The notes beneath the pieces were generated by a model. It did not search any database and had not been told where the DNA came from. It saw only the letters and a list, made by a program, of their open reading frames with translations. From Acidimicrobiia bacterium (GTDB lineage Bacteria; Actinomycetota; Acidimicrobiia; Acidimicrobiales; AC-14), in assembly GCA_019243595.1 (NCBI GenBank), contig JAFAUA010000445.1, forward strand, positions 1 to 19,317: a stretch of 19,317 nt of DNA. Reading direction: 5' to 3'. The position numbers were made by a program, and so were the translations under genes. Below are positions 1-7,368 of this stretch, in pieces (within the stretch, counting starts at the first letter, position 1; every line of letters starts with the position of its first letter).

Positions 1-2
1 TG

Positions 3-1577
3 GAGCGGTATCGAGCCAACGGATGGTGGTCCGACACGACCCTCGGCGCCCTGACGGCGGCGGCGAGCGAACAAGCGGGCCGCAACCGGTTCCGCGTCTA
101 CTCGGCCGAGCGCCCGTGGCAGGGAACGTGTGCGGACGTCGACAAGCTGGCCCGATCACTGGCGGCAGCCCTGCAGAAGGACGGTGTCAGCCCGGGCGAC
201 GTCGTCCTTCTCCAAATGCCGAACTGGGCGGAGGCCGCAGTCGCCTTCTGGGCGGCGTTGTACCTCGGCGCCGTGGTCGTACCCGTCGTGCACTTCTATG
301 GCGCAAAGGAGATCGACTACATCCTGCGCGCCGTGGAGCCCGATGTCGTCGTCACGCCCGATCACTTCCGCGGCATCGACTACCTCTCGACCTACGAGCA
401 GCTCATCGCCGGTCACCCTCAGGCTCGCTGGGTTGTCGCAGCCGAGCCGGGCGCCGCACGCACACTCCCGCCGAACGCCACACCGATCGAGCATCTGTAC
501 GACGCCGACCCCGTCGACGAAGCCGCGTCCGTGGACCCCGACTCGCCCGCGATCGTCGCCTTCACCTCCGGTACGACGAGCGACCCCAAGGGAGTCGTGC
601 ACACGCACCACACGATCGGTGCCGAGCTGGGCCAGATGTCGAGCGGCGCTCTCGGTGGCGACATCCCGGCCATCCTCACGGGAGCGCCCGTCGGCCACTT
701 CATCGGGATGCTGAGCGCGTTTCTCCGGCCGCTCATGCAGGAGAGTGGCGTCGACCTGATCGACGTGTGGGACCCGGGGACTGTCCTCCGGCTCATGCTC
801 GACGAGGGCCTGATGTTCGCGGGCGGGGCGACGTACTTCTTGACGAGCCTGATCGACCATCCCGACTTCACGCCCGAACACCTGCGCTACATGCCGATGT
901 GCGGGCTCGGCGGCTCAGCTGTGCCTCTGGCCATCGCCGAGCGCGCGTCCGAGCTCGGCATCCTCGTGTTCCGGTCCTATGGCGCGACCGAGCACCCGTC
1001 GGTGACGCGGTCCGCACCGACGGACGCGGAAGACAAGCGCCTGCGGACTGACGGTCGCGCCATTGACGGCGTCGAGCTTCGCCTCGACGACGAAGGCCAG
1101 ATTTGGACGCGGGGCCCCGACCTCTTCATGGGCTACACCGACCCGGACCTGACCGCGTCGGTGCTCGACGCCGATGGCTGGTACGCCACGGGCGACGTCG
1201 GGGTGCTGGACGACGACGGGTACTTGACGATCACCGACCGCGTCTCGGACGTGATCATCCGGGGCGGCGAGAACATCAGCGCCCAGGAAGTCGAGGAGCT
1301 CCTCCTGCGGATGGACGGCGTCGGCGAGGTCGCCGTCGTGGCGGCGCCCGACAACCGCCTCGGTGAGCACGCAGCCGCCATCATGACGGTCCGGCCCGGC
1401 GTCGCCGCGCCCTCTCTCGACGACGTGCGCACTCACCTGCATAGCTCGGGCCTGGCACGACAGAAGTGGCCCGAATCGCTCTATGTCGTGGGCGACCTGC
1501 CTCGGACGGCATCGGGCAAGGTGCAGAAGTACCGCCTGCGCCAACAGCTACGTGAGGGATCGGTCACAAGCACGTGA
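3..1577 (+). CDS. Acyl-CoA synthetase (AMP-forming, ANL superfamily), 5'-truncated by the window
   Basis: The gene activates a carboxylic acid to its acyl-CoA through an acyl-adenylate, in the cytosol. The frame is open from the first in-frame codon at 3, so the true start lies upstream. The 524 visible residues lack probably only 10-30 N-terminal residues. All ANL core motifs are present. The phosphate-binding loop FTSGTTSDPKG starts at visible residue 187, YGATE lies at about 326, GWYATGD at about 392, the hinge-region DRVSDVIIRGGENI at about 412, and the C-terminal catalytic lysine in TASGK at 506. The opening residues (GWWSDTTLGAL) resemble actinobacterial ligases often named cyclohexanecarboxylate-CoA or long-chain-fatty-acid-CoA ligase, but the acid cannot be told from sequence. 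The stop TGA overlaps the GTG start of the TetR gene by 4 bases, so the two are probably translationally coupled. Confidence 0.93.
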   Translation, partial: ERYRANGWWSDTTLGALTAAASEQAGRNRFRVYSAERPWQGTCADVDKLARSLAAALQKDGVSPGDVVLLQMPNWAEAAVAFWAALYLGAVVVPVVHFYGAKEIDYILRAVEPDVVVTPDHFRGIDYLSTYEQLIAGHPQARWVVAAEPGAARTLPPNATPIEHLYDADPVDEAASVDPDSPAIVAFTSGTTSDPKGVVHTHHTIGAELGQMSSGALGGDIPAILTGAPVGHFIGMLSAFLRPLMQESGVDLIDVWDPGTVLRLMLDEGLMFAGGATYFLTSLIDHPDFTPEHLRYMPMCGLGGSAVPLAIAERASELGILVFRSYGATEHPSVTRSAPTDAEDKRLRTDGRAIDGVELRLDDEGQIWTRGPDLFMGYTDPDLTASVLDADGWYATGDVGVLDDDGYLTITDRVSDVIIRGGENISAQEVEELLLRMDGVGEVAVVAAPDNRLGEHAAAIMTVRPGVAAPSLDDVRTHLHSSGLARQKWPESLYVVGDLPRTASGKVQKYRLRQQLREGSVTST

Positions 1578-2212
1578 CGACAACAGCCGAAACCCAGCGC
1601 GAACCACGAGCGGCGATCATCGCCGCGGCGCGGCGGCTGATCGATCAGAAGGGCGAGGCGTTCACGACGCAGGAGCTGATCAAAGAAGCCGGCGTCGCCC
1701 TCCAGACCTTCTACAGGCAATTCGAGGGCAAGGACCAGCTGATCCTCGCCGTCATCACCGAGGTCATCGCCGAGGGCTGCGCTGCGTTCGCAGAGCAGGC
1801 CCGCCAAGTCGACGACCCCGTGTCCCGGCTCGAGCTGTTCGTCAAGCTGTCGGTCGGCGCGTTCTCGGTGTCGGCGTCGTCAATGGGTCCAGGCTTCGTC
1901 GCCGCCGAGCACCTGCGGCTGCACCAGATGTTCCCGAACGAGATCGCCGCCGCCACGCAACCGTTCGTCGACCTCATCCGGCCTGACCTCCAGGAAGCGA
2001 CCGAGCGGGGCCAGCTGGCTTCGGCCGACCCCGAGACGGACGCGTGGCTCATCACCCATCTGGTGATGACGGTGTTCCATCACTACGCCTTCATGCCCGA
2101 CGACCCGAGGGCGGCGACGATCCCCGACGACGTGTGGGGGTTCTGCCTGAACGCCGTGGGCGGGAACGCCGAAACGGCGAAGCGGACGACTCGCCGGCGC
2201 AGGCGCCGCTAG
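1574..2212 (+). CDS. TetR/AcrR-family transcriptional regulator
   Basis: This is a 212-residue one-component regulator. The N-terminal TetR DNA-binding domain occupies about residues 10-58, with the helix-turn-helix around 31-50 (TTQELIKEAGVALQTFYRQF) followed by the usual GKDQL start of helix 4. The rest is an all-helical ligand/dimer domain without a recognisable signature. The GTG start is chosen because it forms a GTGA overlap with the synthetase stop. The C-terminus is a short Arg-rich tail. Co-transcription with an acyl-CoA synthetase suggests the ligand is an acyl-CoA or pathway acid, as for many actinobacterial TetR regulators of lipid or steroid catabolism (inference). It is the only regulator in the window and the natural candidate for binding the repeated 17-base palindrome. 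Its stop codon interlocks with that of the convergent gene in a shared CTAG. Confidence 0.92.
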   Translation: MTTTAETQREPRAAIIAAARRLIDQKGEAFTTQELIKEAGVALQTFYRQFEGKDQLILAVITEVIAEGCAAFAEQARQVDDPVSRLELFVKLSVGAFSVSASSMGPGFVAAEHLRLHQMFPNEIAAATQPFVDLIRPDLQEATERGQLASADPETDAWLITHLVMTVFHHYAFMPDDPRAATIPDDVWGFCLNAVGGNAETAKRTTRRRRRR

Positions 2213-2634
2213 CGCGGGGTCAGCACGACGACCGGGATCTCGCGGTCGGTGCGTGACTGGTACTCGTCGTAGTTCGGCCAGATCTCGCGCATGATCTTCC
2301 AGAGGCGCGGCTTCTCGTCAGCGGTTGCCGTGCGCGCCATGACCGGGATCCGCTCGCTCTTCATCTGGATCTCGGCCTCGGGGTCAGCCCGGAGGTTCTC
2401 GTACCACCACGGATGCCGGGGCATCCCGCCCATCGACGCCACGATCAAGTAGTCGTCGCCGTCGCGCCCGAAGATCAGCGGCGTTGTGCGCTTCTCGCCC
2501 GATCGCCGACCCGTCGACGTCAGCAGAAGGATCGGCGCGCCGTTCCAGAGGTAGCCGACCTCCCCGTCGGTCTCTCGGTACTTCTTCGTGTGCTCCTCAT
2601 TGAGCAGCGAGTAGTCGACCTCTTGCTTGCTCAT
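2209..2634 (-). CDS. Deazaflavin-dependent nitroreductase-family protein (Ddn/DUF385-like)
   Basis: The 141-residue protein is typical in length for the nitroreductase/deazaflavin-dependent oxidoreductase family, whose characterised members bind coenzyme F420 in a split-barrel fold. Diagnostic segments are LLLTSTGRRSGEKRTTPL at about 36-53, SMGGMPRHPWWYENLRADP at about 67-85, and a C-terminal YDEYQSRTDREIPVVVLTP. The ATG at 2634 is chosen because it overlaps the upstream P450 stop as ATGA; the open frame continues upstream but only inside the P450 gene. It is last of the eight-gene minus-strand run. A role in reducing an enone or other pathway intermediate, or in quinone protection, is possible but not shown. 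Many family members carry no assigned substrate. Confidence 0.88.
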   Translation of the reverse strand: MSKQEVDYSLLNEEHTKKYRETDGEVGYLWNGAPILLLTSTGRRSGEKRTTPLIFGRDGDDYLIVASMGGMPRHPWWYENLRADPEAEIQMKSERIPVMARTATADEKPRLWKIMREIWPNYDEYQSRTDREIPVVVLTPR

Positions 2635-3875
2635 ATGTCCCACACCACCGGGATCTCCATCACGCCTCGCTCGTAGAAGCCCGTCGGACGCGGCGGCTCG
2701 GCGTCCGGATCGAGTCGCAGATTGCACAGCCGGTCGAGCAGGGCGCCGATCCCCGTGGCCATCTCGGCGCGGGCGACGTGGCTGCCGAGGCAGACGTGGG
2801 GCCCGCCGCCGAAGCCGAGAGTGGGCTTCACCGCGCGATAGACGTCGTACTCGTCGGGCCGGTCCCAGCGCTCCGGATCCCGGTTGGCGGCGCCGAGGCA
2901 TAGGTGCAGCATCGACCCCTTCGGAATGTGTGTGCCGAAGAAGTCGATGTCGTCGACGACCCACCGCGAGAACATCGGATCCGTCGGCTCCCAACGCACC
3001 GACTCCTCGATGGCGGCCTTCAGCAGTGCCGGATCCTCGCGCACAGCGTCGAGAACCTGGGGTTGGGTCAGTAGCGCGGCCAGCGTGATGCCCATCTGTT
3101 TCCACGTCGTCCCCGAGCCGGCAGCGAGGAGGAGAATCGCGAACGAGTAGATCTCCGGATCGGACAGTCGGTGGGTCTGGCCGTCCTGGTCCTTGATCTC
3201 TGCTTCGACGAGCACGCTGATGAGGTCATCGCCGGGGTGCTCGCGCCGCGCTGCAACGATGGGGGTGAGGATCTCGACGACCCTTCCGGGATCCTGCACC
3301 GCGGCCCGCACATCGAGAGCCTGGTCGATGGGGATGCCGAAGCTGCCGGTGATCGTCAGGACCGGGATCGACGCGCAGAAGTCGACGTTGAGCTCGGCTT
3401 GGCCGGCGTCGACGAAGCCGTCGATGAGGGTGTCGACGGTCTCCTGTATCCAGTTCGCGATCCACCACTTAGCCTTGGCTGGGACGAACGACGGCTGCAC
3501 GAGGGCGCGGTACTGCCGGTGTCGCATGCCGTTCATCGCCAGCATGCTGTTCATCACACCGATGCCTGCTGCATCCACGGGTTCCGGCGCCGAACGGAAG
3601 ACATCCTCGTTGCGGTAGGCGGCGTCGCACGCCGCGAAGCTGAACGCCGAGAAGTGCGGACGGTCGGGCTCGGGGAGGCCGTGGAAGGCGGCGAACTCCT
3701 CGAACCCCGTGAGCTCGTGGACGATCCCCGGCTGGATCGGACCGCTCTCCCGCAGCTCGTGCCAGCGAGGGTGAGGATCACCCGTGTAGCTGCCGCCGCT
3801 GAAGACGCCGGCGTTCTCCCGAAGATCAAAGAGCTCGCGAATGCGGTCCCGGTCGAGGCCGGCAACGCCACTCAC
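2631..3875 (-). CDS. Cytochrome P450 (class I bacterial type), first of two
   Basis: This 414-residue soluble P450 would monooxygenate an unknown substrate using electrons from a ferredoxin encoded elsewhere; no ferredoxin or ferredoxin reductase gene is in the window. The C-helix MRHRQYR lies at 117-123, the I-helix oxygen-activation segment AAGSGTT at 251-257, the ExxR motif at E291-R294, and the haem loop FGGGPHVCLG with axial Cys362. Length and spacing are normal, with no membrane anchor. The GTG at 3875 is chosen because it gives a GTGA overlap with the SDR stop and a start just before the first conserved P450 residues. The context of SDR and aldehyde dehydrogenase upstream suggests hydroxylation followed by further oxidation (inference). 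It is clearly divergent from the other P450 at 17754-19031 and not a recent duplicate. Confidence 0.93.
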   Translation of the reverse strand: MSGVAGLDRDRIRELFDLRENAGVFSGGSYTGDPHPRWHELRESGPIQPGIVHELTGFEEFAAFHGLPEPDRPHFSAFSFAACDAAYRNEDVFRSAPEPVDAAGIGVMNSMLAMNGMRHRQYRALVQPSFVPAKAKWWIANWIQETVDTLIDGFVDAGQAELNVDFCASIPVLTITGSFGIPIDQALDVRAAVQDPGRVVEILTPIVAARREHPGDDLISVLVEAEIKDQDGQTHRLSDPEIYSFAILLLAAGSGTTWKQMGITLAALLTQPQVLDAVREDPALLKAAIEESVRWEPTDPMFSRWVVDDIDFFGTHIPKGSMLHLCLGAANRDPERWDRPDEYDVYRAVKPTLGFGGGPHVCLGSHVARAEMATGIGALLDRLCNLRLDPDAEPPRPTGFYERGVMEIPVVWDI

Positions 3876-4651
3876 TTGGCCACGTACCCGCCGTCGATGG
3901 GCAACAGCACACCGGTGATGTTCTTGGCCCGGTCTGAGCAAAGGAACACGGCCGCCTCGGCGCAGTCCTCGGCGGTGACCGGCCGGCCCATGGGGTGGAT
4001 CGAGCCAGCGGCCTGCGCCACCTGTTCGATCTGATCCTCCGGGAGCTGCAGGCCGCCGGCGGCCATGAAGCCGGTGTAGGGCATGGCCCCGGGGCACAGC
4101 GCGTTCACGCGGATGTTCTCGGGAGCAACCTCCACGGCGACTGCGCGCGTCAGCTGCACCACAGCGCCTTTGGTGGCTCCGTACACCGTGCCACCCCAGC
4201 CGACGAGGCCGGCGACCGAACCGGTGTTGAGGATGACGCCACCGTCGCCCTGCTTCTTGAACTGCTCGACGGCGTACTTGCAGCCGAGGAACACCCCGCC
4301 GAAGTTGACCGCCGCGAGCTTCTGGTAGTCGGCGAACGAGTGGTCGGTGAACGTCATGCCGAGGCGAGGGGTGGGGATGCCGACGTTGTTGAACATGATG
4401 TCGAGGCGACCGAAATGCTCGACGGCCGCTTGGATGGCGGCGGCGACGTCTCCTTCCTTCGACACGTCGGTGGCGACGGCGACCGCGGTGCCGCCAGCCT
4501 CTTCGATCTGGCGCACGGTCTCCTTGGCGCCATCGGCGTCGAGATCGGCGCACACGACGCGCGCCCCTTCTTCAACGAAACGCAGGGCGGATGCGCGCCC
4601 CACGCCCGACGCCGAGCCGGTGATGACTGCGTTCTTGCCTTCGAGAAGCAT
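3872..4651 (-). CDS. Short-chain dehydrogenase/reductase (classical SDR)
   Basis: This 259-residue NAD(P)-dependent alcohol dehydrogenase or keto-reductase has the expected classical SDR length. The cofactor motif TGSASGVG lies at 11-18. The acidic residue D37 after the second beta strand favours NAD(H). The usual NNAG reads NNVG at 88-91. The catalytic residues are Ser145, Tyr157 and Lys161 (YGATK), and the C-terminus is the usual IDGGYVAK. The ATG at 4651 is chosen because it directly precedes the LEGKNAVITG opening; the open frame upstream lies in the amidohydrolase gene. It lies 11 bases after that gene and overlaps the P450 by 4 bases. A plausible job is oxidising an alcohol made by the P450, or a beta-hydroxyacyl intermediate. 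The substrate is not determinable. Confidence 0.93.
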   Translation of the reverse strand: MLLEGKNAVITGSASGVGRASALRFVEEGARVVCADLDADGAKETVRQIEEAGGTAVAVATDVSKEGDVAAAIQAAVEHFGRLDIMFNNVGIPTPRLGMTFTDHSFADYQKLAAVNFGGVFLGCKYAVEQFKKQGDGGVILNTGSVAGLVGWGGTVYGATKGAVVQLTRAVAVEVAPENIRVNALCPGAMPYTGFMAAGGLQLPEDQIEQVAQAAGSIHPMGRPVTAEDCAEAAVFLCSDRAKNITGVLLPIDGGYVAK

Positions 4652-4662
4652 GGGAGCGCGAC

Positions 4663-5868
4663 CTACGCCGTCGCCAGGACGGGAGGCTCGGCCGGCGTGA
4701 ACCGGTAGAGCCGCTCGGCGTTGCCTCGGAGGAGCTTGTACTGCGTCTCCTCGGGGAGGTGGGCGATCTGCTTGCGCACCGAGCCGATGCACTCGGGCCA
4801 GGTCGAGTCGGAGTGCGGGTAGTCGGTCTCACACATGACGTTGTTCTCACCGATCTCGTCGAGGCTGGCGATGCCGTGCTCGTCGTGAATGAAGCAGCCA
4901 AAAACGTGGTCGCGGAACGTCTGGCGGATGTCGAGGGTGAAGAGGTCGACGCCGGAGTTGGCGCCGTGGTCCATGAACTTCTGGCCCTTCGACACCCAGT
5001 GCTTCTGCTTGTCGAGCACGTCCTCGGCCCGCTCGAGGAAGTACGGGATCCAGCCGATCTCACCCTCAGACAGGGCGATCTTGAGCTTCGGGTACTTCTG
5101 GAACATGCCGCTGAAGATCCACGACAGCATGGCGCCCGACGTGCGGATCGCACCCCACGTGAGGTTGGCCATGAACGGCGAGTCGGGTGCGATCTGGGGG
5201 ACCTCCGACGACGAACCCACGTGCATCGACACGACCATCTCGAGGTCGTTGGCGACCTTCATCACCGGGTCCCAGTAGCCGTCCTTGTCGTGGATCGTGG
5301 GGAGTCCGAGCTTGGACGGGTTCTCCGAGAACAGGAACGAGGTAGCGCCCTTCGCCGCGCAGCGCTCGAGCTCCTCGACGGCGAGCTTGGTGTCCCACAT
5401 GGGGAACAGCACCAGCGGGATGTAGCGGCCGGGCGCCGTCGCGCACCACTCGTCGATGAGCCAGTCGTTGTACGCCTTCAGGCACACCAGGCCGAACTCG
5501 CGGTCGCTCGCCTCCATGAACAGCTGCCCGCAGAAGCGCGTGATGGTCGGGAAGCACGCCGACGCCAGGATGCCGGCGCGGTCCATGTCCTCCAGGCGCG
5601 CCTTCGGGTCGTAACAACCCGGCCGCATCTCCGAGTACGGCAATGGCTTGGGGCTGAACTCTTCCCTGGACTTCCCGGCGACCGCACTGAGGCCCGAGCT
5701 CGGGTAGTGCTTGCCGTCGTACACCCAACCCTCAATGCCGTCGCGGGTCTCCATGTGCGGGGCGCGATCTCGGTCCTTCGCCGGCACCCGGTCCACCCAC
5801 ACGTTGGGCGGCTCGAGGATGTGGTCGTCGACGGAGATGAGCCAGTCGAGATTCAGGTTGGGACTCAA
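4663..5868 (-). CDS. Amidohydrolase-2 family metal-dependent hydrolase (ACMSD-like fold)
   Basis: The 401-residue protein belongs to the amidohydrolase-related family (TIM barrel, PF04909 type), which includes hydrolases of cyclic compounds and non-oxidative decarboxylases. The N-terminal motif is D14-D-H16 within SVDDHILEPP instead of the classical HxH. His216 sits in SMHVGSS, the segment SEGEIGW (267-273) has acidic residues where a metal-binding His is common, and D349 lies in ETDYPHSD. The start is TTG at 5868, forming a TTGA overlap with the aldehyde dehydrogenase stop; the next in-frame Met is residue 39, beyond the metal motif, so TTG is needed. It has no signal peptide, so it is cytosolic. 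Members with this DxH opening are frequent in actinobacterial clusters with P450, SDR and CoA-ligase genes, mostly uncharacterised. Whether it hydrolyses or decarboxylates is open. Confidence 0.88.
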   Translation of the reverse strand: MSPNLNLDWLISVDDHILEPPNVWVDRVPAKDRDRAPHMETRDGIEGWVYDGKHYPSSGLSAVAGKSREEFSPKPLPYSEMRPGCYDPKARLEDMDRAGILASACFPTITRFCGQLFMEASDREFGLVCLKAYNDWLIDEWCATAPGRYIPLVLFPMWDTKLAVEELERCAAKGATSFLFSENPSKLGLPTIHDKDGYWDPVMKVANDLEMVVSMHVGSSSEVPQIAPDSPFMANLTWGAIRTSGAMLSWIFSGMFQKYPKLKIALSEGEIGWIPYFLERAEDVLDKQKHWVSKGQKFMDHGANSGVDLFTLDIRQTFRDHVFGCFIHDEHGIASLDEIGENNVMCETDYPHSDSTWPECIGSVRKQIAHLPEETQYKLLRGNAERLYRFTPAEPPVLATA

Positions 5869-7331
5869 CGCAGGTCTCCAATCACCAGATGCTTCACTTC
5901 CTGGAATTCGCGGATGCCCTCGATTCCGCGCTCGCGACCGACGCCGCTCTGCTTGTAGCCGCCGGCGGGTGCGTACGCGGTGAACAGCGACCGGTTCACG
6001 TTGACGGCACCGCTGCGCAGCCGTCGGGCAATCGCAGTGGCCACCGCGGTATCGGCCCCGTAGACCTGGTTGGACAGGCCGTAGGGCGTGTCGTTGGCGA
6101 TGCGAACTGCGTCGTCGACGTCGTCGTAGCCGAGCACGGTGAGCACGGGACCAAAGATCTCGTCTCGGGCCGCCGGGTTGTCGTTGTCGGGGACGTCGAG
6201 GACGGTCGGCTCGAAGTAGTAGCCACGCTCGAGCTCGGGGGGACGACGGCCACCGCAGCCGACCTTGCCGCCGTTCTCCTCGGACAGGGCGACGTAGCGC
6301 TCGCAGCGCTCGACGGCCGCGGCGTTGATCAGCGGACCGATCATCGCACCCGGGTCCTCGGCGGGGTTGCCGACCTTCAGCTGGCTGTAGGCACCGGCCA
6401 CCAGCTCGAGGGCCTCCGCTTTCCGCTCGTGGGGCACGAGCATGCGGGTGGCGGACACGCACGCCTGCCCCGACGTCATGGCCACCGCCTGCATGGCGCC
6501 GAGCGGCGTGCAGTCGATGGCGTCGTCGAGAAAGATCTGTGCCGACTTCCCGCCGAGTTCGAGCGACACGCGCTTCACCGTGCCGGACGCCTGAGAGAGG
6601 ATGCGACGGCCGACGGCGGTCGAGCCCGTGAACGACACCATGTCCACTCTCGGGTCGCTCGTGAGCAGCTCCGCTCCCGCTGAGCCGTCCTCGATGACGA
6701 CACTGAGCACGCCGTGCGGCAGGCCGGCGGCGTCGGCCGCGTGGCCGAAGATCAGAGAAGACAGGGGCGTCAGCGGACTCGGTCGCAGGATCACCGAGTT
6801 GCCAGCCATGAGTGCCGGGATCAGCTTTTGGAACGCCATGATGATGGCGCCGTTGTACGGCGTGATTGCGCTCACCACGCCGACGGGCTCATAGCGGCGC
6901 ACGCTGAGGCCGACCTTGCCCGCCGTCAGTTCGGCGACGGGAACGGGGTTCGACTCCTCTTCTGGCAACGAGAGGTACAGGTCGACGGTGTTGCGAGCCA
7001 GCGCCATGCCCATGCCGTACTGCGAGCTGTCGGCGTACATGCGGGGCTGGCCGGCCTCGGCCATCATCGTTTCGACGAGGTCGTCCTTCTTCGCGGCCAC
7101 CTCGTCGAGGAAGGCGTGCAGCTTCTCCGCCCGCTCGCGCCGCGGAACGTCGGTCCACTCGCCGCCATCAAAAACCTCGCGAGCCGCGACGATCGCCGAT
7201 TCGACCTCGGCGAGCGGCGTGGCGCCCGCTTCGGCAACGACGGACTCGTCAGCCGGGCTCTCGACGCTGAACGGCTCCCCTTCGACCCACCGTCCCGCGA
7301 CATACGACCGCCGCCCGTCCAGGATCGTCAT
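5865..7331 (-). CDS. NAD(P)-dependent aldehyde dehydrogenase
   Basis: This 488-residue aldehyde dehydrogenase oxidises an aldehyde to a carboxylic acid. Numbering from the ATG at 7331, PYNG with Asn160 lies at 158-161, the cofactor motif FTGSTAVG at 234-241, the general base Glu258 in ELGGKS, the nucleophile Cys291 in GQACVSA, and EIFGPVL at 391-397. The KPSE-type lysine that usually contacts the cofactor phosphate or adenosine ribose is Arg183 (ILRPSPLTP), an unusual but conservative change. An ATG at 7340 is also in frame, but the AGGATGG five bases before 7331 makes the inner start the better one. A palindromic operator-like site (7352-7368) lies just upstream, so the genes from here to 2209 may have their own promoter. 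The neighbours suggest oxidation of a P450/SDR-derived aldehyde. Confidence 0.93.
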   Translation of the reverse strand: MTILDGRRSYVAGRWVEGEPFSVESPADESVVAEAGATPLAEVESAIVAAREVFDGGEWTDVPRRERAEKLHAFLDEVAAKKDDLVETMMAEAGQPRMYADSSQYGMGMALARNTVDLYLSLPEEESNPVPVAELTAGKVGLSVRRYEPVGVVSAITPYNGAIIMAFQKLIPALMAGNSVILRPSPLTPLSSLIFGHAADAAGLPHGVLSVVIEDGSAGAELLTSDPRVDMVSFTGSTAVGRRILSQASGTVKRVSLELGGKSAQIFLDDAIDCTPLGAMQAVAMTSGQACVSATRMLVPHERKAEALELVAGAYSQLKVGNPAEDPGAMIGPLINAAAVERCERYVALSEENGGKVGCGGRRPPELERGYYFEPTVLDVPDNDNPAARDEIFGPVLTVLGYDDVDDAVRIANDTPYGLSNQVYGADTAVATAIARRLRSGAVNVNRSLFTAYAPAGGYKQSGVGRERGIEGIREFQEVKHLVIGDLR

Positions 7332-7351
7332 CGCCGCCATCCTACGCCGTG

Positions 7352-7368
7352 GTAGAGCGACATTCTAC
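7352..7368. promoter_or_regulatory. Operator-like palindrome, site A (aldehyde dehydrogenase start)
   Basis: On the plus strand it reads GTAGAGCGACATTCTAC, and on the minus strand GTAGAATGTCGCTCTAC. The outer arms GTAGA/TCTAC pair perfectly around seven central bases. It fills most of the gap between the thiolase-like stop (7369) and the aldehyde dehydrogenase starts (7340/7331). It shares the arms of sites B and C. On the minus strand it contains TAGAAT, which could be a -10 hexamer, but I see no good -35 upstream. Confidence 0.6.

Noticed and set aside
23..1051. A 342-codon frame overlapping the acyl-CoA synthetase
   Set aside because: It is extremely Arg/Pro-rich and has no family resemblance. 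The neighbouring frame carries all ANL motifs.
2185..2220. GC-rich hairpin-like sequence at the TetR 3' end as a terminator
   Set aside because: It lies within the coding sequence, the stem is short, and there is no T-run after it.
2631..4553. N-terminally extended P450 (640 codons), and similar long extensions of the amidohydrolase, CoA transferase and Ddn-like genes
   Set aside because: The extensions read through neighbouring genes in the wrong frame and are Arg-rich. Conserved domains begin at the overlap starts used here.
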